NCBI GenBank assembly: GCA_040756735.1
Contig: JBFLYC010000008.1
Coordinates: 1-64,000, forward strand
Origin: JBFLYC01 sp040756735
GTDB lineage: Bacteria > Bacillota > DSM-16504 > Desulfitibacterales > Desulfitibacteraceae
Direction of reading: 5' to 3'
DNA: 64,000 nucleotides
The notes below the pieces were generated by a model. The model made no database searches. It was not told the origin of the DNA and was given only the letters and a program-made list of their open reading frames with translations. Position numbers and translations under genes: made by a program. Shown in pieces: positions 17,919 through 26,409 of the stretch. Each line of letters starts with the position of its first letter. Position 1 is the stretch's first letter.

Positions 17919-18321
17919 AGATTAATTTGCATACGTAACAGTTTAATTGTGCTAAGGGTCTTTCATTTTACTGATACACCAATGAGTGAAGTTGTCGGGA
18001 GGATGAGTATATAAATTAGAGCACAGTTTTTAGAAAAGCTTAAACCTAAATAATTTTAATAACAAAATATATAACAGGGGTATTGTTAGAATTCGATTTG
18101 AATGTTATTATATTCGAAACAAGGTGGGCATTGGACCCTGCCAAACGGAGCAAAGACGCTCTCAATATACAATATCCCGGTATTGTATATTGAGAGCTTT
18201 TTTATTAAACTTTGCAAGTTAAACAAATAGAAAGAAAGGGGTGATCATAAGTTAAAATTGTTTGTTTATATAGTAGTTAGGAAGATTGAGCTGTAATTAA
18301 AAAAAAGGGGGTACGTTTAAA
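17919..18321 (+). promoter_or_regulatory. 400-bp leader with unidentified structured RNA before the TRAP genes
   Basis: No gene is supported; a short open stretch near 18030 (AQFLEKLKPK before a stop) may be coding debris. From about 18118 the sequence can form a G/C hairpin (GGTGGGC with the later CCCTGCC), then AAACGGAGCAAAGACGCT. The last GCTC of this feeds straight into the terminator at 18158. A structured segment abutting an intrinsic terminator, about 120 bp before a transporter gene, is the layout of an attenuator or riboswitch. I could not match it to a known class. Confidence 0.4.
18158..18203 (+). terminator. Strong intrinsic terminator upstream of dctP
   Basis: Perfect 17-bp arms (GCTCTCAATATACAATA and its complement) surround a TCCCGG loop, followed by six T. 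It ends the hydroxylase transcript or attenuates the TRAP operon, depending on where the promoter lies. Confidence 0.85.
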
Positions 18322-19380
18322 ATGAGGAAAGGTTTTTGTGGAAAAGTTGTGATAGTGCTTCTTTGTATTTTAATATTTGCTTTTGTATTAGTTGGTTGTG
18401 GAGGTACTCAAAAAGGCGCTGAAGGCGATAGCTCTGATAAAACACAAGCCCCTCCCCAAAAAATAGTTTTAAAATTTGCTCATGACCATCAAGTAACTTC
18501 TCCATTTCAAAAATCTGCAGAAAAATACAAGGAAATTGTAGAACAACGTTCAAATGGACAGATTGAGGTCCAGATTTATCCAGCACAGCAGTTAGGTAGC
18601 GCTAGGGAAATGATAGAAGGTATGCAGATGGGTACAATCGAGTTGACCTTGTTGCCAACCGCCAAATTTGGTGGTTTCGATCAAAGGTTAACTATAGTAG
18701 ACTTGCCTTTTCTGTTTCCGAATGAAGAAGTAATGTGGAAAGTGTTAGAGGGAGATATTGGACGTGAAATTATGAGCGGTTTAGATAATATAGGTATTAA
18801 AGGGCTCTCTTTTTATGCTGAAGGTTTTAAAGCATTTACTTCAAATGTTCCCATAACTAAACCAAGTGATTTTCAGGGCAAGAAAATTCGTACTATGGAA
18901 GCGCCGGTAATTATGGCCCAATTTAAAGCTTGGGGAGCTAGCCCTGTACCAATTGATTTTGCTGAAGTTTACAACGCTTTACAGCAAAAAGTTGTAGATG
19001 GACATGAAAACCCAATTATTAGTATCCATGATATGAAGTTTTATGAAGTTCAAAAGTATATCATATTTGGCGACCATGCTTATTTATCATATTTTATGAG
19101 TTTAAGCAAGAAATGGTTTGAAAGCCTCCCCCCAGACTTACAAAAAATTGTTTGGGATGCTGGTCTAGAAGTTGCTCAATTCCACAAAAGTTTAATGGAT
19201 GAAACAAATCAAAAGTATTTACAGAACATAAAGAATTATGGTACAGAAGTTATTGTTTTAACTGAAGAAGAGAGAGAAGCATTTAGAAAAGCAAGTTTGC
19301 CGGTATACGATGAATTCAGAAATGTAATTGGCGCTGATTTACTTGATAAGACCATCAAATTTATTGAGGAAAACAAGTAA
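18322..19380 (+). CDS. dctP: TRAP transporter substrate-binding lipoprotein (DctP family)
   Basis: 352 aa, ATG behind AAGGGGG. An N-terminal lipoprotein signal has a Lys-containing start, a hydrophobic core and lipobox LVGC (Cys about 27). The mature part is a DctP-type periplasmic binding fold: KFAHDHQVTSPFQKSAEKYK, IYPAQQLGSAREMIEGMQMG, and the conserved Arg region KIRTMEAPV. It captures a small, usually carboxylate-bearing solute outside the membrane for the DctQM permease. Its place inside a purine island suggests urate, xanthine or another purine-derived acid, but the sequence alone does not show this. Confidence 0.9.
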   Translation: MRKGFCGKVVIVLLCILIFAFVLVGCGGTQKGAEGDSSDKTQAPPQKIVLKFAHDHQVTSPFQKSAEKYKEIVEQRSNGQIEVQIYPAQQLGSAREMIEGMQMGTIELTLLPTAKFGGFDQRLTIVDLPFLFPNEEVMWKVLEGDIGREIMSGLDNIGIKGLSFYAEGFKAFTSNVPITKPSDFQGKKIRTMEAPVIMAQFKAWGASPVPIDFAEVYNALQQKVVDGHENPIISIHDMKFYEVQKYIIFGDHAYLSYFMSLSKKWFESLPPDLQKIVWDAGLEVAQFHKSLMDETNQKYLQNIKNYGTEVIVLTEEEREAFRKASLPVYDEFRNVIGADLLDKTIKFIEENK

Positions 19381-19399
19381 CAAATAGGACCATTCTTTA

Positions 19400-19437
19400 G
19401 AGGAGAGGAGTCGTTGCCTTCCTCTCCTCGCTTTTTT
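19400..19437 (+). terminator. Intra-operon terminator between dctP and dctQ
   Basis: Ten-bp perfect arms (GAGGAGAGGA and its complement) with a 10-base loop are followed by GC and six T. It lies 20 bp after the binding-protein gene and 15 bp before dctQ. Such partial terminators usually give more binding protein than permease. Confidence 0.8.
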
Positions 19438-19451
19438 ATGGAGGTGAAAAG

Positions 19452-19970
19452 GTGAGAAACTTTGAAATGGTTATTACTGCGTTGGAAGAGGGTATCAATG
19501 GTTTCCTTCTCTTTTCGGCTACTATTATATTATTTATTAATGTAGTTCTTCGCTACATTTTTAGCAACTCTATTCCTTGGGCAGAGGAGATTATTCGTTA
19601 CGCAATAGTATGGGTTACTTTTTTAGGTGGTAGTCTATGTGTAAAAAATAGATTGCACGTAGGAATAGACATTTTAGTAGTGATTGTTCCGCCTTTCGTT
19701 AAAAGAATATTAATGCTTATAGCCCAACTTAGTAGCGCTGTATTTACTGGGTTTATTACTATTTACGGACTTCAAAATACTATGCTAGTAGTAGAAACAG
19801 CTCAGAAAAGCCCTGCTATGATGATGCCGATGTGGATACTATATATGTCTTTACCCCTAGGTAGTGCGTTAATGACAATTAGATTTCTAATTGTTGCATG
19901 GAACCTTGTGAAAGATAAAGAGTATGGTGTACAAGATGAAAAGGCGTATGTAGACATAGATAATCTTTAG
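19452..19970 (+). CDS. dctQ: TRAP transporter small membrane subunit (DctQ family)
   Basis: 172 aa, GTG behind GGAGGTGAAAAG. Four membrane helices are predicted (about 15-38, 50-66, 88-110, 130-150). The family motif EEIIRYAIVWVTFLGGSLCVK, here shown as its first part, sits in helix 2, and GxxLCVKNRLHVGID follows. It partners DctM to form the sodium-driven permease. Directly between dctP and dctM. Confidence 0.9.
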   Translation: MRNFEMVITALEEGINGFLLFSATIILFINVVLRYIFSNSIPWAEEIIRYAIVWVTFLGGSLCVKNRLHVGIDILVVIVPPFVKRILMLIAQLSSAVFTGFITIYGLQNTMLVVETAQKSPAMMMPMWILYMSLPLGSALMTIRFLIVAWNLVKDKEYGVQDEKAYVDIDNL

Positions 19971-19982
19971 GGGGCGTTATGG

Positions 19983-21269
19983 ATGATAACTTTATTATTT
20001 ATTATACTATTTCTTGTATTATTGACAGGTGCACCGGTATTTATAGCTTTGTCACTATCTTCACTAATCTCCTTTGCTTTGTTTACTGATCTTCCCTTAA
20101 TGGTTGTAGGTCAAAGAATGCTGGGGGGGATTGATAAGTTTTCTTTGATGGCTGTTCCATTTTTTATACTTGGAGCAAATGTTATGAAGACTGGAGGAAT
20201 TGCCAAAAGAATTTTAAACTGGTCACATACAGTTGTTGGAGGTTTCAAAGGAGGCTTAGCGCTCAGTACTGAAGTAGCTTGTATGTTTTTTGGAGCAGTA
20301 TCCGGGTCATCACCTGCTACGGTTATCGCAATCGGCGGGTTAATGTATCCTGCTTTAATAAAAAAAAAATATAACAAAACTTTTTCTATAGGCTTAATAG
20401 CAGCGAGCGGGTCAGTTGCCCTGTTAATCCCTCCTAGTATTAGTGCAATTATATATGGTGCTGTAACAGGTGTTTCGGTTGGAGCATTATTTATGGCGGG
20501 GTTGGGTGCAGGTATAGTCTATGGAGTTGCCTATTTAGTGTATTGTTACTGGTATGCCCATAAGACAGGAGTTCCAGTTGATCAGAAGGCTACTATTTCT
20601 GATAAAATTCAAGCCACAAAAGAGGCTAGTTGGGCATTGGGTATTCCTGTAATTATTTTAGGGGGAATATATCTCGGGATATTCACACCTACGGAGGCTT
20701 CAGGGATAGCAGCGGTTTATGCTATTATAATTGCCATGTTTGTCTATAAGGAATTAAACTTAAGACAACTGTTTAGAACCTGTGCAGTATCTGCTCAATC
20801 TACTGCTCAATTAATGATATTGTTAGCTGCAGCTTCAGTATTTGGTTGGATTTTAACGGTTGGACAGGTTCCTCAAGCGCTGTCTCAGTTTATTATTAAC
20901 CAAAACTTTGGTACTGTGCAATTTTTATTGATGCTGAATTTAATCTTGATTGTGGCAGGTATGTTTATCGATGGTTCTTCAGCGATAATAATAATAGCTC
21001 CATTAATTTATCCTATTGCTGTCAAGCTGGGCATAAATCCTGTTCACCTTGGTGTAATAATGGTGGCTAATGCATCAATAGGCATGTTCACGCCACCTTT
21101 TGGTATGAATTTGTTTGTGGCTCAACCAATCACCGGCGAAAGTATAATATCAGTAATCAGAGGGGCTTTGCCTTTTGTTTTTATTAGTATTATTGTACTT
21201 CTGCTAATTACATATGTACCTAACATATCACTGTATATACCTCGTTTAATATATGGGTCTGTAATCTAA
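19983..21269 (+). CDS. dctM: TRAP transporter large permease subunit (DctM family)
   Basis: 428 aa with about 12 membrane helices. DctM hallmarks are present: an N-terminal GAPVFIALSLSS, VSGSSPATVIAIGGLMYP, SGSVALLIPPSI, FTPTEASGIAAVYA and a C-terminal GMFTPPFGMNLFVAQ. It forms the transport channel together with DctQ. It starts 12 bp after dctQ behind a GGGGCG site. A 100-bp AT-rich gap without a clear terminator separates it from the second PucR gene. Confidence 0.92.
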   Translation: MITLLFIILFLVLLTGAPVFIALSLSSLISFALFTDLPLMVVGQRMLGGIDKFSLMAVPFFILGANVMKTGGIAKRILNWSHTVVGGFKGGLALSTEVACMFFGAVSGSSPATVIAIGGLMYPALIKKKYNKTFSIGLIAASGSVALLIPPSISAIIYGAVTGVSVGALFMAGLGAGIVYGVAYLVYCYWYAHKTGVPVDQKATISDKIQATKEASWALGIPVIILGGIYLGIFTPTEASGIAAVYAIIIAMFVYKELNLRQLFRTCAVSAQSTAQLMILLAAASVFGWILTVGQVPQALSQFIINQNFGTVQFLLMLNLILIVAGMFIDGSSAIIIIAPLIYPIAVKLGINPVHLGVIMVANASIGMFTPPFGMNLFVAQPITGESIISVIRGALPFVFISIIVLLLITYVPNISLYIPRLIYGSVI

Positions 21270-21382
21270 TTTGATATATGCTGATTGTTTGCTATGGTTT
21301 ATAGTTCAAAAAGAGGATTCATTGATGATTAACTAGAATACATACACAATTTCTTTTATTTAAGGTTATTTAAGGTGGTTTT

Positions 21383-23026
21383 ATGGCTTTGACAGTCAAA
21401 GATATCCTCGAATTTGGACCTCTAAAGGATGCTAAACTCTTAGCTGGAGAATCCGGCATTAACAAGGAAATTAAATTTGTAGACATCATGGATATACCCA
21501 AGGTTGTTATTTGGCTAAAAGGGGGCGAACTGCTCCTGACTTCAGGGTATACATTTACCAAAGAAGAAAACCTACAAAAAAGAATAGTATATGATTTAGC
21601 CAAAAAAGGGGTTTCTGCCTTTGGCATTAAACTTGGTCAATTCATGGACGAGGTTCCACAGAGCATGATAGCTGATGCAAATAATGTTGGGCTGCCCCTT
21701 ATAGAGGTTCCAAGGACTTTACCATTTTCTGAGATTATGCTTCCTATCTTCGAAGTGCTTTTTAACGAACAATATACTAAGTTGAAACATGCAAAGGAGG
21801 TACATGAGCAGTTATTTGAACTATTGTTAAAGGGAGGAAATTTCAACAGCATATCCGAATTGCTTTCCAAACTAATTAATAATCCAGTAATTGTTTTAGA
21901 TAATATCGGTAATTTTCGGGGACGTGGGTTTCCTGGTGGGATTAGAAACAAAAATGAATTTCTCAAAGCTATCCAAAAGCAACTGCAGAGTAAACTTCAA
22001 TCAATAAAAGGTATGATACACTTCAATGGCCCGACGAGGATACATCTAAAATATATGGATGAACTAATTGGCGGTATTATTATTAGCCTGGAAACCAATA
22101 ATTATCGGGTTGGTTCCCTTCTCATTCTAGAAATGTTTAAACCTCTTAACGAGCAAGATATGATGGCAATTCATCATGGTTCAACAATAACTGCCCTGGA
22201 ATTTAGTAAAGAAAGAGCTGTTTATGAAGCTGAAAAAAGACTTGGTAGCGAGCTCCTCGAAGATTTGGCCTTTGGCAATATTGATGATATTGAAAGCATA
22301 GAGCGTAGGGCATCATTTTTAAAATTTAACTTGCATCAAGACAAAGCTGTATTTATTGTTCATCTCAAAGAAAACCATCTTAGCATGAGCAGGGATAAGT
22401 ATTATTTAGATAATCTTAAAGATGATTTGTTTAGGTTAACTCAGGGATGCTTTTTGGAATATTCTGGAGGCGTGCTGTTACTTGCTAAGAGTAGCAGACT
22501 GGTAGGATTGGCCGGCGTAGAGAATAGGCAGCTTTTTTCAGAAAGAATTGAGAAAGTAGCAGAAGCCATTTCAAAGAACTTTAAAAGTCAGATAGATTTT
22601 TGCATTGGCGTAAGTAAGGAATATTATAATCTTGATTTGGTTAAGATTGCATATAAAGAGGCAATGATGGCATGTAAGTTGCAGAAGTATTTTAAGAAAA
22701 AGTTCATTTTTTATGAAGAGATCGGAACCTTTAAGCTTTTATTTGAATTAAAGGATTCCCCAACCCTAACGAAGTTTTATGGTGATATTATTGGAAATCT
22801 TTTGGAATATGATAAAAAAAATTCCACAGACCTGATCAATACCCTGGAAACATATTTCAGAAATGATTGTAACATTCGAAAGACATCTAAAGAGCTTTTT
22901 GTTCATAATAACTCAGTCCTGTACAGGCTGCAAAGAATTGAAGAGTTGACCGGTTTTGACTTAAAAAATCCTGAACATAAATTAAATCTGCAAATGGCGA
23001 TAAAGGCTAAAGTAATTTTTTCCTAG
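21383..23026 (+). CDS. PucR-family transcriptional regulator, copy 2
   Basis: 547 aa, the same length as the copy at 11116 and alignable end to end. Shared stretches include WLKGGELLLTSGY, LNEQDMMAIHHGSTITALEF and ERRASFLKFNLHQDKAVFIV. It has a PucR sensor domain at 5-125, a CdaR-like centre and an HTH at about 490-545 (CNIRKTSKELFVHNNSVLYRL). It sits between the TRAP operon and the permease/isochorismatase/BMC genes. The two paralogues probably control the two halves of the island. Start ATG behind AAGGTGG; the 3' end is closed by a strong terminator. Confidence 0.9.
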   Translation: MALTVKDILEFGPLKDAKLLAGESGINKEIKFVDIMDIPKVVIWLKGGELLLTSGYTFTKEENLQKRIVYDLAKKGVSAFGIKLGQFMDEVPQSMIADANNVGLPLIEVPRTLPFSEIMLPIFEVLFNEQYTKLKHAKEVHEQLFELLLKGGNFNSISELLSKLINNPVIVLDNIGNFRGRGFPGGIRNKNEFLKAIQKQLQSKLQSIKGMIHFNGPTRIHLKYMDELIGGIIISLETNNYRVGSLLILEMFKPLNEQDMMAIHHGSTITALEFSKERAVYEAEKRLGSELLEDLAFGNIDDIESIERRASFLKFNLHQDKAVFIVHLKENHLSMSRDKYYLDNLKDDLFRLTQGCFLEYSGGVLLLAKSSRLVGLAGVENRQLFSERIEKVAEAISKNFKSQIDFCIGVSKEYYNLDLVKIAYKEAMMACKLQKYFKKKFIFYEEIGTFKLLFELKDSPTLTKFYGDIIGNLLEYDKKNSTDLINTLETYFRNDCNIRKTSKELFVHNNSVLYRLQRIEELTGFDLKNPEHKLNLQMAIKAKVIFS

Positions 23027-23355
23027 TGTTTTAAAATCACAAATAAAAAATAGTTCAGCATAGGCACTCAACTGGTACGAAGGCGTCCGCAAATTCAGGC
23101 AACATAGCCTGACATGTGTGGACGTTTTTTTGTTAATTGTATCTTTGTCCCAAATTAGATGCTTGAGCTTTGTATTTTTGCTACAAAGGTAATCACTTGC
23201 TATTACTCGAATATTTCCAAAACATAAGTACTTTTTTATGGAAGGGGTGGTGGATTTGAATTGAAAATCCTTGACAAGGAGGTTATAAATACAAGAATTT
23301 AAATTTTAAACGACAGTAATTTACTCTTAAATTATTATAAAAAAGGGGGAGAATT
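23027..23355 (+). other. Intergenic region before the permease
   Basis: Apart from the terminator at 23084-23131 no gene or repeat is seen in this 329-bp gap. The stretch 23220-23355 is AT-rich and carries the AAGGGGGAG ribosome site of the permease gene. No confident -35/-10 pair was found. Confidence 0.5.
23084..23131 (+). terminator. Terminator after pucR copy 2
   Basis: A long imperfect hairpin (CGTCCGCA...TCAGGC against GCCTGA...TGTGGACG) with an AACATA loop runs into seven T. It isolates pucR copy 2 from the permease gene downstream. Confidence 0.8.
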
Positions 23356-24414
23356 ATGGTTACTTTATCGGACATATTGGCGGCTGTTGCAGTGGTTTTA
23401 AATGGCTTACCACAAGGATTATTGGCATTAACTTTTGGTTTTGCTGCCTTTCCAACGGCTATAGCTTTTGTTATAGGCATTATTGGTGTAATTTTTTTCA
23501 AATTGGTAACGCCAATATCATTTCAAGCAGAAACCATATGCTTAGCAGGAACTCTAGGTCGTGACAGATTAGAAAGGCTTAACATGGTGTTTTGGTCAGG
23601 AATAATAATGGCAGTTATTGGTATTTTGGGATTATTGGAATTTACAATAGATATGATAGGGCCTAGTATCTTAAATGGTATGATGGCCGGAGTTGGTATC
23701 ATGTTGGCCCATGTTGCGATTAACATGATAAAAAGCAATAAAACAATTGGTGCTTTTTCTCTGGCTGTCGCATTATTAACTTATTTTATCACTGACAATT
23801 TAGTCTATACCATTGTAGCTAGCGTGTTCTTAAGTTCCTTTGTTTGGATGTATATGAAAAGAACAGAATTATCGAAGAAAGAAGTGGAAGCCTCTGAGGA
23901 TATAGAAAAGATCAGTAGGATAAAGGTATTAGTTAATCCTTTTATAATTAGGGGAGCATTAGCCCTTGCTACTTTGCAAATTGGAGGCAACATTGCTTAT
24001 GGTTCCATAACAGGTAATCTAGCCCAATCAAGTGTTAATATAGACCATTTGACAATATACTCTGGGTTAGCGAGTGCCGGCAGCGCCTTGTTTGGAGGAG
24101 GCCCTGTTGAAGCTATTATTAGTGGGACTGCTATTGCGCCAAATCCTTTTATTACCGGAATATTGATGATGGCTATTATGGCCATAATTCTCTTATCTAA
24201 ATTGTTGCCTAAATTAGCAAAATATGTTCCAAGTGAATCTATCGCCGGATTTTTATTTGTTCTTGGTGCAATAATAGTATTTCCAACTAACATTAATCTT
24301 GGCCTTGCAGGAGACCCGGTTGTTGCAGGTGTAACTACTGTTGTAACAGCAGCAACGGATCCATTTTTAGGGATGCTTGCAGGTTTAATAGTGAGGGCGG
24401 TGATAGGTTTATAA
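23356..24414 (+). CDS. NCS2-like nucleobase permease (short form)
   Basis: 352 aa with about ten membrane helices. Features fit the uracil/xanthine permease superfamily: a PISFQAETICLAGTLGR segment, a mid-protein GPVEAIISGTAIAPNPF loop resembling the substrate-binding helix region, and an internal AGDPVVAGVTTVVTAATDP. It is shorter than the usual 430-450 aa NCS2 proteins, the shortfall being at the C-terminus after LAGLIVRAVIGL, so one or more last helices may be missing. The context (PucR before, purine-like enzymes after) favours purine import. Superfamily moderately sure; the exact substrate is unknown. Confidence 0.65.
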   Translation: MVTLSDILAAVAVVLNGLPQGLLALTFGFAAFPTAIAFVIGIIGVIFFKLVTPISFQAETICLAGTLGRDRLERLNMVFWSGIIMAVIGILGLLEFTIDMIGPSILNGMMAGVGIMLAHVAINMIKSNKTIGAFSLAVALLTYFITDNLVYTIVASVFLSSFVWMYMKRTELSKKEVEASEDIEKISRIKVLVNPFIIRGALALATLQIGGNIAYGSITGNLAQSSVNIDHLTIYSGLASAGSALFGGGPVEAIISGTAIAPNPFITGILMMAIMAIILLSKLLPKLAKYVPSESIAGFLFVLGAIIVFPTNINLGLAGDPVVAGVTTVVTAATDPFLGMLAGLIVRAVIGL

Positions 24415-24537
24415 ACATTACATGAGAGAAATTTAAATGACATTGAATAATGAAAAGAAAATTATATGTTTAAAAATACGATAAGGGATATATTCTTTTG
24501 AGAGGCATGTCCCCAATATTTAAGGAGGTTTAAAAAA

Positions 24538-25134
24538 ATGTCAGTAAATAATCTTCATAAGGTAAAAAAGGAAGACTGTGCTTTAATTGTAATTGATATG
24601 CAATCTGATTTTATTTCAAAGGGTGCCCCAATAGAATGCAAAGGCGGGCGAGAGATCATACCAACATTAGCCGATCTTATTAATGCCTGCCGCTGGGCAA
24701 ATATTCCTATAATCTTTACAAAAGAGATGCACCGGCCAGAGAAAATTGACTATGGAATGGAATTAGAAAGAGAAGAACCTTTGCATTGTTTAGAAGGCAC
24801 TCCTGGTGTTGAGATTATAGGTGAACTTGAACCTTTATCTGGAGATTATGTAATAACAAAAAGACGTTATAGTGGTTTTTATTTAACTGACCTAGAAATA
24901 TTACTGAAAGGTTTAAAAAAGCATACTCTTATTATAACCGGTGTGGCAACTAATGTTTGTGTTTATGCAACTACACTAGATGCCCAGCAAAGAGATTACC
25001 ATGCAATAGTAATTTCTGATTGTGTTGCGGGAACTGATCCGGAATTGCACAGAGCTTTTCTAAGAAATATAGAGTATGTATTAGGTGATGTAACTACAGC
25101 AAATGAAATTAAGAAAGTACTGAATTTGGCTTGA
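24538..25134 (+). CDS. Isochorismatase-fold cysteine hydrolase (candidate ureido/carbamoyl amidohydrolase)
   Basis: 198 aa, ATG behind AAGGAGG. The catalytic triad of the cysteine hydrolase family is intact: Asp20 (VIDMQSDF), Lys108 (VITKRRYSGFY) and Cys141 (GVATNVCVYATTLDAQQRDY). Members include N-carbamoylsarcosine amidase, ureidoacrylate hydrolase and biuret hydrolase, all of which cut C-N bonds of ureido or carbamoyl groups. Here it lies just before the formiminotransferase/UbiD/BMC cluster. I infer it may remove the ureido group of 4-ureido-5-imidazolecarboxylate in xanthine fermentation. Ordinary amidase roles remain possible. Confidence 0.85.
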   Translation: MSVNNLHKVKKEDCALIVIDMQSDFISKGAPIECKGGREIIPTLADLINACRWANIPIIFTKEMHRPEKIDYGMELEREEPLHCLEGTPGVEIIGELEPLSGDYVITKRRYSGFYLTDLEILLKGLKKHTLIITGVATNVCVYATTLDAQQRDYHAIVISDCVAGTDPELHRAFLRNIEYVLGDVTTANEIKKVLNLA

Positions 25135-25480
25135 AAATAATAATGTAAAAATAGATACTACATCAGCATATACAAAACAACACTAAATTAACCCTGGTGG
25201 GGCAAAGAACAAAGATACACGTTATTGAGCTAGACTCAATCAACAGATGGGCTGTTATAGTTAGTATTGTAACCTGCCCATTTGTGGTTTAATGTAAAGA
25301 ATGTCAGGGATTTAACGCAGGCTGAATTTATGTTTTTATAACAAATTGAGATTAATACTATTGTGCAACAATACAAAGGAGCATCTTTTGTAGAAGTGGA
25401 ACTAACGTAAAGTGGACTAAACATTATACAAACGGTTTTATCTAGTAGTCAAAAAGTTAAATGCTGGGAGGATATTTAAT
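25135..25480 (+). promoter_or_regulatory. 346-bp leader of the BMC cluster with an imperfect hairpin
   Basis: No gene is seen. At 25241-25284 there is an inverted repeat (CAGATGGGC with GCCCATTTG, then GTTA with TAAC, loop about 12). No T-run follows it, so it could be a PucR-type operator or an RNA structure rather than a terminator. The formiminotransferase start follows a GGGAGG site. The absence of any terminator leaves read-through from 24538 possible. Confidence 0.4.
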
Positions 25481-26386
25481 ATGTTAGATAAGTTTATTCA
25501 TGCAGTTCCCAATTTTAGTGAGGGAAGAAACAAGGAAATTGTTGAAGCAGTGGTAGATCAAGTCCGCAATGTTGAAGGGGTTAAGTTGGTTGCCTATTTT
25601 CCCGATGCTGATTTTAATAGGACGGTAATCGAGTTAATCGGTCAGCCTGAACCATTGTTTGATGCACTTTTAAATATGGCGGGCAAGGCTATTGAATTAA
25701 TTGATATGGAAAAACAGAGAGGTAACCACCCTAGAATTGGTGCTCAGGATACTATTCCAATATTTCCTCTCAGGAATATTACTTTGGATGAATGCAAAGA
25801 ATTAGCGGAAAGGATTGGCCAAGAAATATATGCTCGTTACAATGTGCCTGTGTACTTTACAGGAGAAAATGCCAGAAGGCCCGAGAGAAGAGATTTAGGA
25901 ACTATCCGTAAGGGACAATATGAAGGATTGAAAGAAGTGGCCCACACACCTGAAAGGGCACCCGATATTGGTCCTGCAAGGCTGCATCCAACTGCTGGAG
26001 CCGTGATAGTTAGTGCAGGGGATAATCCTTTAGTTGCCTATAATATAATTTTGAACACTGATAATTTGGAGATAGCCAAGACCATCGCCAAAGCAGTTCG
26101 CGGGCCCAGCGGAGGTTTTAGTACGATAAGGGCAGTGGGTTTAAAGTTTGAAGAAAGAAATCAGGTTGTTGTGTCTATGAACATGTTTGACCATGAAAAC
26201 ACACCCATTTATAGAGTTTTTGAATTAGTCAAATTTGAAGCTTTAAAATATGGTGTTTCTATAGCCGGCAGCGAAATTGTAGGTGTGGTTCCCCAGAGAG
26301 CTCTTTTAAAATCACTGGAGTATTATCTAAAATTAGAAGGCTTTGACCCTAAACAAATACTTGAAAACAATTTGATAGGATTATAG
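25481..26386 (+). CDS. ftcD: Glutamate/formiminoglycine formiminotransferase
   Basis: 301 aa, ATG behind GGGAGG. Matches the N-terminal formiminotransferase part of FTCD: AVPNFSEGRN start, GNHPRIGAQDTIPIFPL with the catalytic-type His83, and PARLHPTAGAVIVSAG. It moves a formimino group from an amino acid to tetrahydrofolate. In histidine degradation the donor is formiminoglutamate; in clostridial purine fermentation it is formiminoglycine. It opens the cluster containing UbiD and shell genes, so the glycine form is favoured by context (inference). A 23-bp gap leads to the cyclodeaminase. Confidence 0.92.
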   Translation: MLDKFIHAVPNFSEGRNKEIVEAVVDQVRNVEGVKLVAYFPDADFNRTVIELIGQPEPLFDALLNMAGKAIELIDMEKQRGNHPRIGAQDTIPIFPLRNITLDECKELAERIGQEIYARYNVPVYFTGENARRPERRDLGTIRKGQYEGLKEVAHTPERAPDIGPARLHPTAGAVIVSAGDNPLVAYNIILNTDNLEIAKTIAKAVRGPSGGFSTIRAVGLKFEERNQVVVSMNMFDHENTPIYRVFELVKFEALKYGVSIAGSEIVGVVPQRALLKSLEYYLKLEGFDPKQILENNLIGL

Positions 26387-26409
26387 GAGGATTTAGGAGG
26401 ATTACATAA

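Noticed and set aside
17919..18203. Leader before the TRAP genes as a purine (guanine/adenine) riboswitch
   Set aside because: The conserved loop sequences of the purine aptamer are not present; the segment also did not match the GGACGCAAAGCC pattern of c-di-GMP-I.
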